NCBI RefSeq assembly: GCF_014268505.2
Contig: NZ_JABWQP020000007.1
Span: 1-64,000, forward strand
Direction of reading: 5' to 3'
From: Pseudomonas khorasanensis
GTDB taxonomy: Bacteria; Pseudomonadota; Gammaproteobacteria; Pseudomonadales; Pseudomonadaceae
Length of the DNA: 64,000 bases
Part shown: piece after piece, positions 42,484 to 51,193 of the stretch
Position numbering within the stretch: position 1 is the first letter of the stretch
Layout of the letters: each line of letters starts with the position of its first letter
Notes under the pieces: model-generated
What the model was told of the DNA's origin: nothing
The model's database searches: none
What the model saw: only the letters and a program-made list of their open reading frames with translations
Translations under genes and position numbers: made by a program

Positions 42484-43917
42484 AGCGCTGCGCGTACGAC
42501 TGAGATAGCGCGCATGGCGATGCTCGAGGTCAAGCCTTTCGTCGCTGCGCCCGAGCTGATCACGCGCATAGCGGCGCAGGGTGTTGAGCATCCAGTAGCG
42601 GACCGTTGAACGGTTGGGCTCCTCGATAATCAAGGATTTGCGCGCCAACCCCTCGATGACCGCGGTCAGCCTGGAGCCGGACAGATTGGGGCAACTGATC
42701 ACACTCAGTGCGGCCTCCACCGTAAACCCCATGCTGAACACCGACAGACGCAGCAGCACACGCTGTTCGATTTCCGTCAGGTACTGATAGCTCCAATCGA
42801 TGGCGGCAGCCATCGACTGATGGCGCGGTACCGCGGTGCGCCGGCCTTGGCCAAGCAACTGCAGACCGTTTTCAACCTGCGCCTGTAAGCCGACCAAGCC
42901 CAACGCATCTATCTGCGACGCCGCCAGTTCGATCGCCAACGGCAAACCGTCCAGCTGACGACAGATCTCGCGCACGCCAGGCAAATCCTGTTCGCGCAAA
43001 CTGAAACCATGTTGCCGCGCCCGTGCGCGACTGACGAACAACTGCACCGCCGGACAGCCCATTGCTTCTTCGACAGTTTGCAGTGCCGAGCGCTTGGGTA
43101 TCGCCAACAGCGGAATGAAATGAATGGTTTCCGATTCAACGCCCAAGGCTTCCCGGCTGGTGGCCAGGACCGTCAGACGAGGCGCGGCTTGCAGCAGGGT
43201 TTCGACCAATACCGCACAGGCAGCGCGATGGTGATCACAGTTATCCAGCACCACCAAGGCGTGGCGACCGATCAGCGCTGAAAAGTCTGTCTTGAGGACG
43301 TGCAACAGATGTTCCAGCAGCGGCGCGCCCTCTTCGAGGTCGGCAAGGTCGACCCACCACGCGCCATCACGAAAGCACTGCAGTAACAATTCCGCCACAC
43401 GCAGTGCCACGGTGGTTTTGCCGACACCCGGCGCCCCCGTGATGGTCATCAAACGGCACACAGGCATCTGTCGCACCAGACGACCGACAACAGCGTCGCG
43501 CCCGCTGACAGGTGTCAGTCGTGCCGGAAGATTGTGCCGGGGACTGACCACGAGCCGCGCATCGCTGTCGCCCTGCACCACCGGGGCAACAAAGCTGTAG
43601 CCACGTTGCGGCACATGCGCGATATAGCGCTGACCATTGGCGCCATCGCCGAGTGCGCGGCGCAACGCTGCGATGTGCACACGCAAATTGATCTCTTCGA
43701 CCACCGACGTCGGCCACACTTGCGCGATCAAATGCTCTTTGCTCACGACTTCTCCCGCACGCTCGACCAGCGCCTGAAGAATATCCATGGCGCGCCCGCC
43801 CATACGCAGCGGCTGCTCTCCTTCGAGAATCAAGCGTTGGCGCACATGGAAGGCGTAGGGACCAAAACGCAGCACCGGTCCCGGGTTGAAGTCGTGGTGA
43901 TTATTCATGCCAAGCAT
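42448..43917 (-). CDS. Short winged-helix NB-ARC-type ATPase regulator without TPR region
   Basis: A 489-residue protein of the same architecture as the 941-residue one: an OmpR-like winged helix (residues 15-115, MDILQALVERAGEVVSKEHL, PQRGYSFVAPVV), then Walker A GAPGVGKTTVALRVAELL near 165, Walker B LVVLDNCDHH near 225, and LATSREALGVESE. The chain ends shortly after the region matching residue 450-480 of the longer paralogue, so the C-terminal repeat region is missing. The 3' end overlaps the paralogue's 3' end by 36 bases on the opposite strand. The start could be the ATG at 43908. It could be a natural short form or a truncated gene. Confidence 0.8.
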   Translation of the reverse strand: MLGMNNHHDFNPGPVLRFGPYAFHVRQRLILEGEQPLRMGGRAMDILQALVERAGEVVSKEHLIAQVWPTSVVEEINLRVHIAALRRALGDGANGQRYIAHVPQRGYSFVAPVVQGDSDARLVVSPRHNLPARLTPVSGRDAVVGRLVRQMPVCRLMTITGAPGVGKTTVALRVAELLLQCFRDGAWWVDLADLEEGAPLLEHLLHVLKTDFSALIGRHALVVLDNCDHHRAACAVLVETLLQAAPRLTVLATSREALGVESETIHFIPLLAIPKRSALQTVEEAMGCPAVQLFVSRARARQHGFSLREQDLPGVREICRQLDGLPLAIELAASQIDALGLVGLQAQVENGLQLLGQGRRTAVPRHQSMAAAIDWSYQYLTEIEQRVLLRLSVFSMGFTVEAALSVISCPNLSGSRLTAVIEGLARKSLIIEEPNRSTVRYWMLNTLRRYARDQLGRSDERLDLEHRHARYLSRTRSASGRALVAQAVE

Positions 43918-43998
43918 CTTGGCACGCCCGCGTGACGATACAACCGGTACGGCGGGCGCAGCACGGACATCCGGCGACGTCAGACGGACACAACCGCT

Positions 43999-44949
43999 CT
44001 AACTGAACTGTTCGCGGTATTGCGCAGGGGTCAGACCGAGTTTTTCGGCAAAGAGTGAACGCATGTGTCGGACACTGCCAAAGCCGCTTTTAAAGGCGAC
44101 TGATTTCAACGGCAGGTCCGTGGTTTCCAAAAGGTTTCTCGCACAATCGATACGGGCATTCTGCAGAAATTCCATCGGCGTCATCTTGACGTCGCGGTTG
44201 AACAATCGGGCGAAGTGCCGCGCACTCATGTTCGCCAGTCGCGCCATACGCTCGACAGTAAAGGCCTCTTCAAGGTGTTCAAGCACGTAATTCTGCGCGC
44301 GGGTAATAGGCGTTTCCTGAGGGGAGACCGCCGCCATCAAAGGGCTGAACTGCGCTTGTCCGCCCTGGCGCTTCATGACCACCAGCAATACCTTGGCCAC
44401 ATCCTGCGCGATTTTCTTGCCGTGATCCCGGGCGACCACGGCCAGCGCCAGATCGATGCCGGCCGTCACGCCACCCGAGGTGATCAGGTTGCGATCCTCG
44501 ACGTAGATTTGGTCGGTGGTCACCGTGGCTTTCGGAAAGGCCTCGATCAGCCGCTCGGTGTAATTCCAGTGAGTAGTGACGCGATAGCCGTCAAGCAGAC
44601 AGGCATGGCCGAGGATGAAAGCGCCGGTGCATATCGAACCGTAGCGTTCGGCACGCGGGACCGCCGCCTTTAACCAGGCGAACAATTGCGCAAATCTCTG
44701 GTTGTAGGCGCCCGGGCCGCCCGGCACCAAGAGCAAATCATAGCGTTCGGCCGCTTCGTCAATATGAAGATCGGCCTGAACCTGAACGCCATTGGACGCC
44801 CTCAGCAGCCCGCGCTCCGTTCCTACAGTGGTCAGTTGATAATGCAAATCAGGCTTCAGATAACGGTTGGCGACTGAAAACACCTCGAGTGGCCCCGCCA
44901 TGTCGAGCATCAGAAAGTCAGGGAAGAGCACCATTGCCACGGTTTTCAT
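43999..44949 (-). CDS. GlxA-type transcriptional regulator (DJ-1/PfpI plus AraC)
   Basis: A 316-residue regulator. The N-terminal DJ-1/PfpI-like domain has VPGGPGAYNQ and SICTGAFILGHACLL (the nucleophile-elbow Cys about residue 107), then VTTHWNYTE and ITSGGVTAGID. The C-terminal AraC-type domain (from about 215) contains ERMARLANMSARHFARLF and FKSGFGSVRHMRSLF. The conserved Cys suggests the DJ-1 part may bind a small molecule. It is divergent from the pirin gene by 217 bases and may control it or act elsewhere. Confidence 0.88.
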   Translation of the reverse strand: MKTVAMVLFPDFLMLDMAGPLEVFSVANRYLKPDLHYQLTTVGTERGLLRASNGVQVQADLHIDEAAERYDLLLVPGGPGAYNQRFAQLFAWLKAAVPRAERYGSICTGAFILGHACLLDGYRVTTHWNYTERLIEAFPKATVTTDQIYVEDRNLITSGGVTAGIDLALAVVARDHGKKIAQDVAKVLLVVMKRQGGQAQFSPLMAAVSPQETPITRAQNYVLEHLEEAFTVERMARLANMSARHFARLFNRDVKMTPMEFLQNARIDCARNLLETTDLPLKSVAFKSGFGSVRHMRSLFAEKLGLTPAQYREQFS

Positions 44950-45166
44950 GGGGGTATCACACGTTTCAGAGGTTAATACGCACGCTGCAACAGGGCATTA
45001 TGGCCAAGGGTGGCGTGATCAGCGCAAAACAATGCGTGAACCATAACGCAAAACTGTCAACCTGAGCAGGACAGTGTTTCAGTTTCCATCTACTTATTGC
45101 CTCGACGGGTAACCAGTAACCTTCTCCTCACTCGGACGAATTCACGTCCCGCCAGGAGATTTCATC

Positions 45167-45889
45167 ATGCTGACTCTTCGCAAAGCCTCCGATCGCGGCC
45201 TCGCCAATCACGGCTGGTTGAAGTCGTTTCATACGTTCTCTTTCGCCAGCTACCGCAACCCGCGTGAACAGGGTTTTTCCGATCTGCTGGTGATCAATGA
45301 TGACCGTGTCGCCGCCGGCAAAGGGTTTGGGCAACACCCGCACCGCGACATGGAGATCTTCTCCTACGTGCTCGAAGGCGCGCTGGAACACAAGGACACC
45401 CTCGGCACTGGCTCGGTGATCCGTCCCGGCGATGTGCAATTGATGAGCGCCGGCAGCGGCGTGGCGCACAGCGAGTTCAACCACTCGGCCACCAAACCGG
45501 TGCACTTCCTGCAAATCTGGATCGTGCCGGACGTCAGCGGCGCCAAACCACGCTATCAGCAGGAGCACTTCAGCGCGCAGAAAAAACGTGGCCGCCTGCA
45601 ATTGATCATCTCGCCGGACGGCAGCCATGGTTCCTTGAAAGTCCGCCAGGATGCGCGGGTCTATGCCGGGTTATTCGACGGCGAGGAAACAGCCACGCTG
45701 GAACTGCCGGCCAATCGTTACGCCTACGTGCACGTTGCGCGCGGCAGCGTCGAACTCAATGGCCAGACGTTGCAGGAAGGCGACGGCGTGCGGGTTCGTG
45801 AGGAACAAGTGCTCAACCTGAGCAACGGTGTCGATGCCGAGGTGCTGGTGTTCGATCTGCGCCCTCAGGAGTTGCCAGAAATGCCATGA
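45167..45889 (+). CDS. Pirin-family (YhhW-like) protein
   Basis: A 240-residue double-cupin protein. The metal-binding N-terminal cupin has GQHPHRDMEIFSYVLEG and the second His/Glu group SGVAHSEFNHS; the C-terminal cupin lacks metal ligands. The HPHRDMEI and HSEFN patterns match YhhW-type quercetin 2,3-dioxygenase-like pirins. A strong rho-independent terminator follows it. It is divergent from the GlxA-type gene. The physiological substrate is not known. Confidence 0.9.
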   Translation: MLTLRKASDRGLANHGWLKSFHTFSFASYRNPREQGFSDLLVINDDRVAAGKGFGQHPHRDMEIFSYVLEGALEHKDTLGTGSVIRPGDVQLMSAGSGVAHSEFNHSATKPVHFLQIWIVPDVSGAKPRYQQEHFSAQKKRGRLQLIISPDGSHGSLKVRQDARVYAGLFDGEETATLELPANRYAYVHVARGSVELNGQTLQEGDGVRVREEQVLNLSNGVDAEVLVFDLRPQELPEMP

Positions 45890-45906
45890 GGCGGCTCATT
45901 CATTCT

Positions 45907-45936
45907 AAAAACGGCCTTGAGAAAGGCCGTTTTTTT
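45907..45936 (+). terminator. Rho-independent terminator after the pirin gene
   Basis: The stem AAAAACGGCCTT / AAGGCCGTTTTT with a short loop and a T-run lies 18 bases after the pirin stop. The A-run on the opposite side may also end the LysR transcript from the other strand. Confidence 0.92.
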
Positions 45937-45977
45937 ATTGGGTCGGCATCGTCGATGGCTGCCCAAGCTCCAGTCAG

Positions 45978-46853
45978 CTACTCGTTTTCCAGCGCAAAAG
46001 CCTCGACGATCTGCTCAATGACAGCCCGCACCCGTGCGGTGTGCCGCAGATCGGCATGGGTAACCAGCCACACTTCATAGGGCAACGGTCCGGCACGTTC
46101 CGGCCAGAGCCTGACCAGGCCATCACGCTCGCCCATGTAGACCGGAATTTCCCCTACGCCCAGGCCGGCGGCAATCGAACGACGCACCAACAGACTGGAG
46201 CTGAGCGTGGCGACGATGCGCCCTCGATTCAACGGCTCGCTGGCCAGGGTCAGGTCCTTTTTACTCTGAAGATACGGTTGATACACCACCAGATCATGGC
46301 CCTCGAATGCACTGCCGGGCTGCGGCTCTCCTTTACTGTCGATATAGGCTTTGGAGGCGAAGAGTCCTACGGGCCAGCGTGCAATTCGCCGGGCGATCAG
46401 ATCGGGATTATCCGGCCGGGTATTGCGTACCGCGATATCCGCTTCGCGCTTGGCCAGACTGAGGATCTGCGTTGACGCATCCAGCTGGATTTGCACATCG
46501 GGGTGCTGATCATGCAGGCGCGCCATCGCCGGGATGATGAAGTCGATGGCCAGCGAGTCGGTGGTACTGACCCGCACGTTACCGGTCAGGCGGTCGTCCA
46601 GCCCATGGATGTGCCGCTCAAGCTCAAGCGCCGAGTGCTCCATTTTCTCGACACTTCTAAGCGCGGCTTCACCCAGGGCCGTCAATGCGTACCCGTCTGA
46701 AGTACGCAAAAACAACGTCGCACTCAAGGACTTTTCCAAGGCAGCAACGCGTCGTCCGACCGTGGCTTGATCCACGCCCAGAACCCGCGCAGCCCCGCGC
46801 AATGTCGACTCACGGCAGACCGCCAGAAATACCCGCGCATCATCCCAGTTCAT
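45978..46853 (-). CDS. LysR-family regulator divergent from an MFS transporter gene
   Basis: A 291-residue LysR regulator with WDDARVFLAVCRESTLRGAARVLG and DQATVGRRVAAL as the helix-turn-helix, FLRTSDGYALT after it, and an effector domain from about residue 90. The ATG at 46853 with a GAGGG site is preferred over a GTG 12 bases upstream. It is divergent from the MFS gene at 46964 with a 110-base spacer, suggesting it controls that transporter and the quinone oxidoreductase behind it. The inducer is unknown. Confidence 0.87.
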   Translation of the reverse strand: MNWDDARVFLAVCRESTLRGAARVLGVDQATVGRRVAALEKSLSATLFLRTSDGYALTALGEAALRSVEKMEHSALELERHIHGLDDRLTGNVRVSTTDSLAIDFIIPAMARLHDQHPDVQIQLDASTQILSLAKREADIAVRNTRPDNPDLIARRIARWPVGLFASKAYIDSKGEPQPGSAFEGHDLVVYQPYLQSKKDLTLASEPLNRGRIVATLSSSLLVRRSIAAGLGVGEIPVYMGERDGLVRLWPERAGPLPYEVWLVTHADLRHTARVRAVIEQIVEAFALENE

Positions 46854-46963
46854 GCTGACCCTCACCGAAGCATTTTTGCATCATCCTGCCGCTTAATCGC
46901 TGCATATGCGCAGCAAAGATAGCCGATAAGCTGAGCGCCATACACCTTCATGAGAGCGTTATC

Positions 46964-48163
46964 ATGCGTACTTCACACTCTTGCGGGGTCTGGCTGCCGA
47001 TCTTCGCCGGGCTTTGTGCAAGCCTGGTCAGCATTGGTCTGGCGCGTTTCGCCTACACACCGCTGATCCCTTCGCTGATTCAGGCGCAGTGGTTTTCGGC
47101 CAATGACGTTGTCTATCTGGGCGCGGCCAATCTCGTCGGCTACCTGATCGGCGCCCTCCTCGGCCGCCCCATGGCCCATCTGTTCGGCAACCGAAACGCC
47201 CTTCGCGTGATGATGTTGGCCGTCACGGCGGCGTTCTTTGCCTGCGCTTATCCGCTGTCGGTGAGCTGGTTCTTCGGCTGGCGGTTGCTCTCCGGTATCG
47301 CCGGCGGCGCGATCATGGTGCTGGTCGCGGCAACTGTGCTGCCCCACGTTCCTGCGGCGCGCCGAGGCTTGGCCAGCGGTGCGATTTTCCTTGGCATTGG
47401 TCTGGGGATTGCCGGTTCAGGGACAATCGTGCCGCCGCTGCTGACCCTCGGCTTGCAGGCAACCTGGCTGGGCCTGGGCGCGCTGGCGCTGCTGCTGACG
47501 GCAGCAAGCTGGTTTGGCTGGCCCGTCGATATCGCGCACGCCGTAGCTTCCCACGCAACGTCCGCCGATGAGCCGACACCGCCGGGCGTTTACCTGCTGT
47601 TCGCCCAATACGCATTCATGGCCGCCGGGCTCGTACCTGCGATGGTGTTTTTGGTCGATTACGTGGCACGGGGCCTGGGTGCCGGGGCGCATACCGGTGC
47701 GATGGTCTGGGTAATGTATGGCTTGGGGGCGATTGTCGGGCCGGTGAGTTACGGTTTTCTGGCCGACAAACTTGGCGCCCGAACCGGCATTCGCCTGGTG
47801 CTGGTAATACAAGCCGTTGCCCTCGGTCTGCTGGCCGTTTCCCATTCGTTTCTGGCGTTGGCGGTACTGGCGGTGATCCTCGGCTCGTTTCCGCCGGGTA
47901 TCGTGCCGCTGGCTCTGGCGCGCGTGCACGAACTGGTGCCGTCTCATCACCGTCAGCAGATCGCCTGGAGCCGGGCCACCGTATCGTTCGCCACCTTTCA
48001 AGCGCTGGCCGGGTTCGCTTATTCGGCGCTGTTCAACGCCTCGGGCGGCCATCACACGCAGCTGTTCGTAATAGCCGCAGGCGCAATCGTGGTCGCCTTG
48101 CTCCTGGAGCAAGCCATGCGCTGGCTGCCCTCCCGCGTTGAAACACGGTGCACTGCGAACTGA
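46964..48163 (+). CDS. YbfB/YjiJ-family MFS transporter
   Basis: A 399-residue protein with twelve predicted membrane helices. The family hallmark is SIGLARFAYTPLIPSLIQ near residue 22, followed by YLGAANLVGYLIGALLGRPM (helix 2 and the loop after it) and LVPAMVFLVDYVARGLG in the second half. This is the YbfB/YjiJ branch of MFS efflux-type carriers. The divergent LysR gene suggests ligand-induced export. It precedes a zinc-less alcohol-dehydrogenase-like gene by 60 bases on the same strand, and the two are probably one transcript. Confidence 0.87.
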   Translation: MRTSHSCGVWLPIFAGLCASLVSIGLARFAYTPLIPSLIQAQWFSANDVVYLGAANLVGYLIGALLGRPMAHLFGNRNALRVMMLAVTAAFFACAYPLSVSWFFGWRLLSGIAGGAIMVLVAATVLPHVPAARRGLASGAIFLGIGLGIAGSGTIVPPLLTLGLQATWLGLGALALLLTAASWFGWPVDIAHAVASHATSADEPTPPGVYLLFAQYAFMAAGLVPAMVFLVDYVARGLGAGAHTGAMVWVMYGLGAIVGPVSYGFLADKLGARTGIRLVLVIQAVALGLLAVSHSFLALAVLAVILGSFPPGIVPLALARVHELVPSHHRQQIAWSRATVSFATFQALAGFAYSALFNASGGHHTQLFVIAAGAIVVALLLEQAMRWLPSRVETRCTAN

Positions 48164-48223
48164 AGGGAATCATTGCGCGTCGCCTGCGCTCCCATCTACA
48201 CGACCTTCTTTACAGGAATCGAC

Positions 48224-49222
48224 ATGTCACTGCCCAATGAAATGACCCGTATCGAAATCACCCAACCCGGCGGCCCCGACGTTCTGCAAGCCAGGCGTGC
48301 GCCTTTGCCCACCGTTTCGCAAGGCCACGTGCTGATCCGCGTGCGGGCTGCCGGAATCAATCGCCCGGACGCCTTGCAGCGCGCCGGCAAATATCCGATG
48401 AAGCCCGGCATGGACCCGATCCCCGGCCTGGAAGTGGCTGGCGAAGTGGTTGCGCTCGGCGCAGGAGTCAACCAGTTCGCTGTCGGCGATCGCGTCTGCG
48501 CGCTGACCAATGGCGGTGGCTACGCCGAATATTGCGCGGTTCCGGCCGGGCAGACTCTGCCTGTTCCTGACGGGGTCGATTGGGTCCAGGCCGCCGCAAT
48601 TCCGGAAACTTTCTTTACTGTGTGGGCCAACCTGTTCGGCCTCGGCGGCGCCAAGGCTGGTCAGCGCGTACTGATTCACGGCGGCACCAGCGGCATCGGG
48701 ACCACTGCGCTGATGCTGTGTCGCGAATTCGGTATCGAGGCGTTCGCCACCGCTGGCAGCGCTGAAAAATGCGCCGCTATCAGCCAGTTGGGCGGGCAGC
48801 CGATTAATTATCGAGAAGCAGACTTTGCGCAGGTAATCGCCGAGAAAACGGGGGATCAAGGCGTGAACGTGATTCTCGACATCATGGGTGGCTCATATCT
48901 GAACGGGAACATCAGCGCACTGGCAATGGATGGGCGACTGGTGATGCTGGGGTTCCTCGGCGGCGCCCGCGCCAACGACATTGATTTATTGGCGATCCTG
49001 GGTAAACGCGCAGTGGTCACCGGTTCGCTGCTGCGCGCACGCACGGCTGCGGAGAAAGCCGCCATCGCTGACCAACTGCGCGAACACGTGTGGCCTGCCC
49101 TCGCCGCCCAGCGCTGCCTGCCGATCATCGACAAGGTTTACCCGCTCGCCGACGCGGCTCAGGCCCATGCCCGAATGGAAGGTGGCGATCACATCGGCAA
49201 GATTGTGCTGCAAGTGGCGTGA
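48224..49222 (+). CDS. NAD(P)H:quinone oxidoreductase (zeta-crystallin/PIG3 family)
   Basis: A 332-residue medium-chain reductase without the structural-zinc loop. AAGINRPDALQRAGKYP near residue 42 is the PIG3-type signature. GDRVCALTNGGGYAEY follows, and the Rossmann motif GGTSGIGTTAL is around 152. The ATG at 48224 was chosen over 48173 because it follows AGGAATCGAC and starts the conserved region. It follows the MFS gene and is likely controlled with it. It would reduce quinones with one- or two-electron chemistry. Confidence 0.9.
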   Translation: MSLPNEMTRIEITQPGGPDVLQARRAPLPTVSQGHVLIRVRAAGINRPDALQRAGKYPMKPGMDPIPGLEVAGEVVALGAGVNQFAVGDRVCALTNGGGYAEYCAVPAGQTLPVPDGVDWVQAAAIPETFFTVWANLFGLGGAKAGQRVLIHGGTSGIGTTALMLCREFGIEAFATAGSAEKCAAISQLGGQPINYREADFAQVIAEKTGDQGVNVILDIMGGSYLNGNISALAMDGRLVMLGFLGGARANDIDLLAILGKRAVVTGSLLRARTAAEKAAIADQLREHVWPALAAQRCLPIIDKVYPLADAAQAHARMEGGDHIGKIVLQVA

Positions 49223-49335
49223 TTGACTGCAGCATCTTGTAATCGTTGCGCATGCACGGTGGTCGAAAATAATCACGCGCAGACCAAGGCATCTGGTAAA
49301 AAGCGTTCTTTGTCTGCGCCGTGGTGAAACGTTTA

Positions 49336-50280
49336 ATGTTCCTGTCCTTCCTGACTCGTCTGAGACGCCGTCGCCTGGCGTACGCCTTGATGGCCGCGCT
49401 GATTATTGGCGTGCCGTCGAGTTGTGCCGTGCTGGAACACACCGAACGCACATTGCTGTTTCGCATCGAGCCGGGTAATGCCGGCTGGTATCGCGGTTTG
49501 CCCGGCAGCGTTCAGGAACTCGATCTGCAACCGAAAAGTTTCAAGGCCGGGCAGAACATCCATGCCTGGTGGTGGCCTGCGGAACGTGCCAATGCGCCGG
49601 CGATCCTGTATTTGCACGGCGTGCGCTGGAACCTCACCGGGCAATTGTTTCGTATCGAGCAACTGCGTGCGGCGGGCTATTCGGTCCTGGCCATCGACTA
49701 TCGCGGCTTCGGCCAGAGTAAAGGCGATCTGCCTTCGGAAAGCAGCGTTTACGAAGACGCTCGCGTGGCCTGGGAGCGCTTCCAACTGCTGCAACCGGAC
49801 CCGAACAAGCGCCTGATCTACGGCCATTCTCTTGGCGGCGCCGTGGCAATCGATCTGGCGGCTGAGTTGGGACAGAGCGCCGCGCGCAACCACACGCCCC
49901 TGCCCGTGCGCGGTCTGGTAATCGAGTCGACTTTCACTTCGCTGGCCGATGTGGCCGCCGCCGTGGCCAACACCTCGCTCCCCGTGCGCTGGCTGCTGTC
50001 GCAGAAATTCGATTCCATCGACAAGATCGCCGACATTCACATGCCCTTGCTGGTGGTGCATGGCCTGGCAGACGCCTTCGTACCATCAAGGTTCAGCGAG
50101 CAGCTGTTCAACGCGGCTGAACAGCCCAAGCGTCTGCTGCTGGTACCTGGCGCAACGCACAACAACAGCATGGCGCTCGGTGGGCAGGGTTACCGCAAGG
50201 CTCTGGATGCGTTGATGCAGACCAAACCGTTGCCACGGGTTGCGGGGCCGGCCTTGCTGAAAGGTTCTCGCGAGTCCTGA
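49336..50280 (+). CDS. Membrane-anchored alpha/beta hydrolase (ABHD13/BEM46-like)
   Basis: A protein of about 314 residues. A basic start and one hydrophobic segment (about residues 14-34) anchor it in the membrane with the catalytic domain outside. LYLHGVRWNL carries the oxyanion region, GHSLGGAVA the nucleophile Ser (about 165), HGLADAFVP the acid and ATHNNS the His. These fit BEM46-like serine hydrolases. A GTG at 49321 is the alternative start; no strong ribosome-binding site distinguishes them. It is a single gene ending at a bidirectional terminator. The substrate is unknown. Confidence 0.82.
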   Translation: MFLSFLTRLRRRRLAYALMAALIIGVPSSCAVLEHTERTLLFRIEPGNAGWYRGLPGSVQELDLQPKSFKAGQNIHAWWWPAERANAPAILYLHGVRWNLTGQLFRIEQLRAAGYSVLAIDYRGFGQSKGDLPSESSVYEDARVAWERFQLLQPDPNKRLIYGHSLGGAVAIDLAAELGQSAARNHTPLPVRGLVIESTFTSLADVAAAVANTSLPVRWLLSQKFDSIDKIADIHMPLLVVHGLADAFVPSRFSEQLFNAAEQPKRLLLVPGATHNNSMALGGQGYRKALDALMQTKPLPRVAGPALLKGSRES

Positions 50281-50349
50281 TCGAAGCATTGGACAATGCG
50301 CCCTCCCGTCCATGAGATGGATTGAGTGCGCTAAATCACCCAGTTACAG

Positions 50350-50382
50350 AAAAAGCCCAGCCTGAGCAGGTTGGGCTTTTTG
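50350..50382. terminator. Bidirectional terminator between convergent genes
   Basis: The stem AAAAAGCCCAGCCTG / CAGGTTGGGCTTTTT, with one G-T pair and a short loop, has runs of A and T on both sides. It lies between the hydrolase stop (50280) and the stop of the minus-strand gene at 50384. Confidence 0.9.
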
Positions 50383-50383
50383 C

Positions 50384-50713
50384 TTAACGCCGAGCCAGTT
50401 CGTGGCGAACGCATTGCTCGTAATAAGTTTGCTTGACCGCACCAGGCTTGAGCTTTGAGCTGCTGTTGTAAGTCTGCTCGGTAATTCCCATCGCCGTCAT
50501 GCGCATCCACGGCTGCTGGAACCGGCGGACCTGCAACTGTTTACGCGCACCGTACAGCGAGACCCCGGACAGTTTTGATCGCTGCGCCCCGGCAGCGATG
50601 TCCGAACCCCAAGTGCAGGCAAAGCGATGGCCTTTACTCAACTCTTTCGCCTGCACTCCCGAGGCAATGAAAGCCAGGGAAAGCGTCGCAACGGTGATGA
50701 CAATCGTCCGCAT
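50384..50713 (-). CDS. Small secreted hypothetical protein
   Basis: A 109-residue protein with a signal peptide (MRTIVITVATLSLAFIASGVQA, cleavage near 22) and a mature basic part with two Cys (FACTWGSD and EQCVRH). The pair could form a disulfide in the periplasm. I do not recognise the family. The 3' end touches the bidirectional terminator. It is a single gene with its own upstream spacer. Confidence 0.75.
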   Translation of the reverse strand: MRTIVITVATLSLAFIASGVQAKELSKGHRFACTWGSDIAAGAQRSKLSGVSLYGARKQLQVRRFQQPWMRMTAMGITEQTYNSSSKLKPGAVKQTYYEQCVRHELARR

Positions 50714-50889
50714 ATAGCCAACCTAACCTTTTGAAAAAAGGCGATTTTGCCGGGATAGCCAAAAGCCGGGGGCCAGCAATTTGCCTCCTTTGAACATTGA
50801 AACTAGCGCAACCCAGGGTGATATCAATATGATGCACACACTGGCCACCATCGACTGGGGCCAGAGGAAAATACATCCAAGGAATGCAC

Positions 50890-51105
50890 ATGAAAGATTT
50901 CGTCATCGGCGTCAACAACATCGTTCTCTACATCGCACTTGCGGTCATCTGGATCGTCTCTATCTTCATGCTGAGCCAGAGCTTTCTCTCGGGGCTCGGC
51001 ATGTTCGTAGGCGGCACCCTGAGCTGGTGCATCATTTCCGGCTTCTGGTTTGTGCAATCGGCTACTTATGAAGAACTGCGTAAGCTGAACTCGAAAACCA
51101 GCTGA
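50890..51105 (+). CDS. Small two-helix membrane protein
   Basis: A 71-residue protein with two membrane helices (about residues 7-30 and 34-56) and a short charged C-terminus. The ATG at 50890 is 6 bases after AAGGA; an ATG at 50884 would be too close to it. A rho-independent terminator follows. I do not recognise the family; small proteins like this are often membrane stress or regulatory factors, but nothing specific can be said. Confidence 0.72.
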   Translation: MKDFVIGVNNIVLYIALAVIWIVSIFMLSQSFLSGLGMFVGGTLSWCIISGFWFVQSATYEELRKLNSKTS

Positions 51106-51130
51106 TCGGCACCAGGTATTCGATAAATGA

Positions 51131-51163
51131 AAAAGGCCAATGTCATGGACATTGGCCTTTTTT
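51131..51163 (+). terminator. Rho-independent terminator (convergent with rtcA)
   Basis: The stem AAAGGCCAATGTC / GACATTGGCCTTT with an ATG loop and a T-run begins 26 bases after the small membrane protein gene. The A-run on the other side suggests it also ends the rtcBA transcript, whose last stop is at 51194. Confidence 0.93.
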
Positions 51164-51193
51164 ATTTCACTTCACCGGTCAGGAGTTTGCCGT

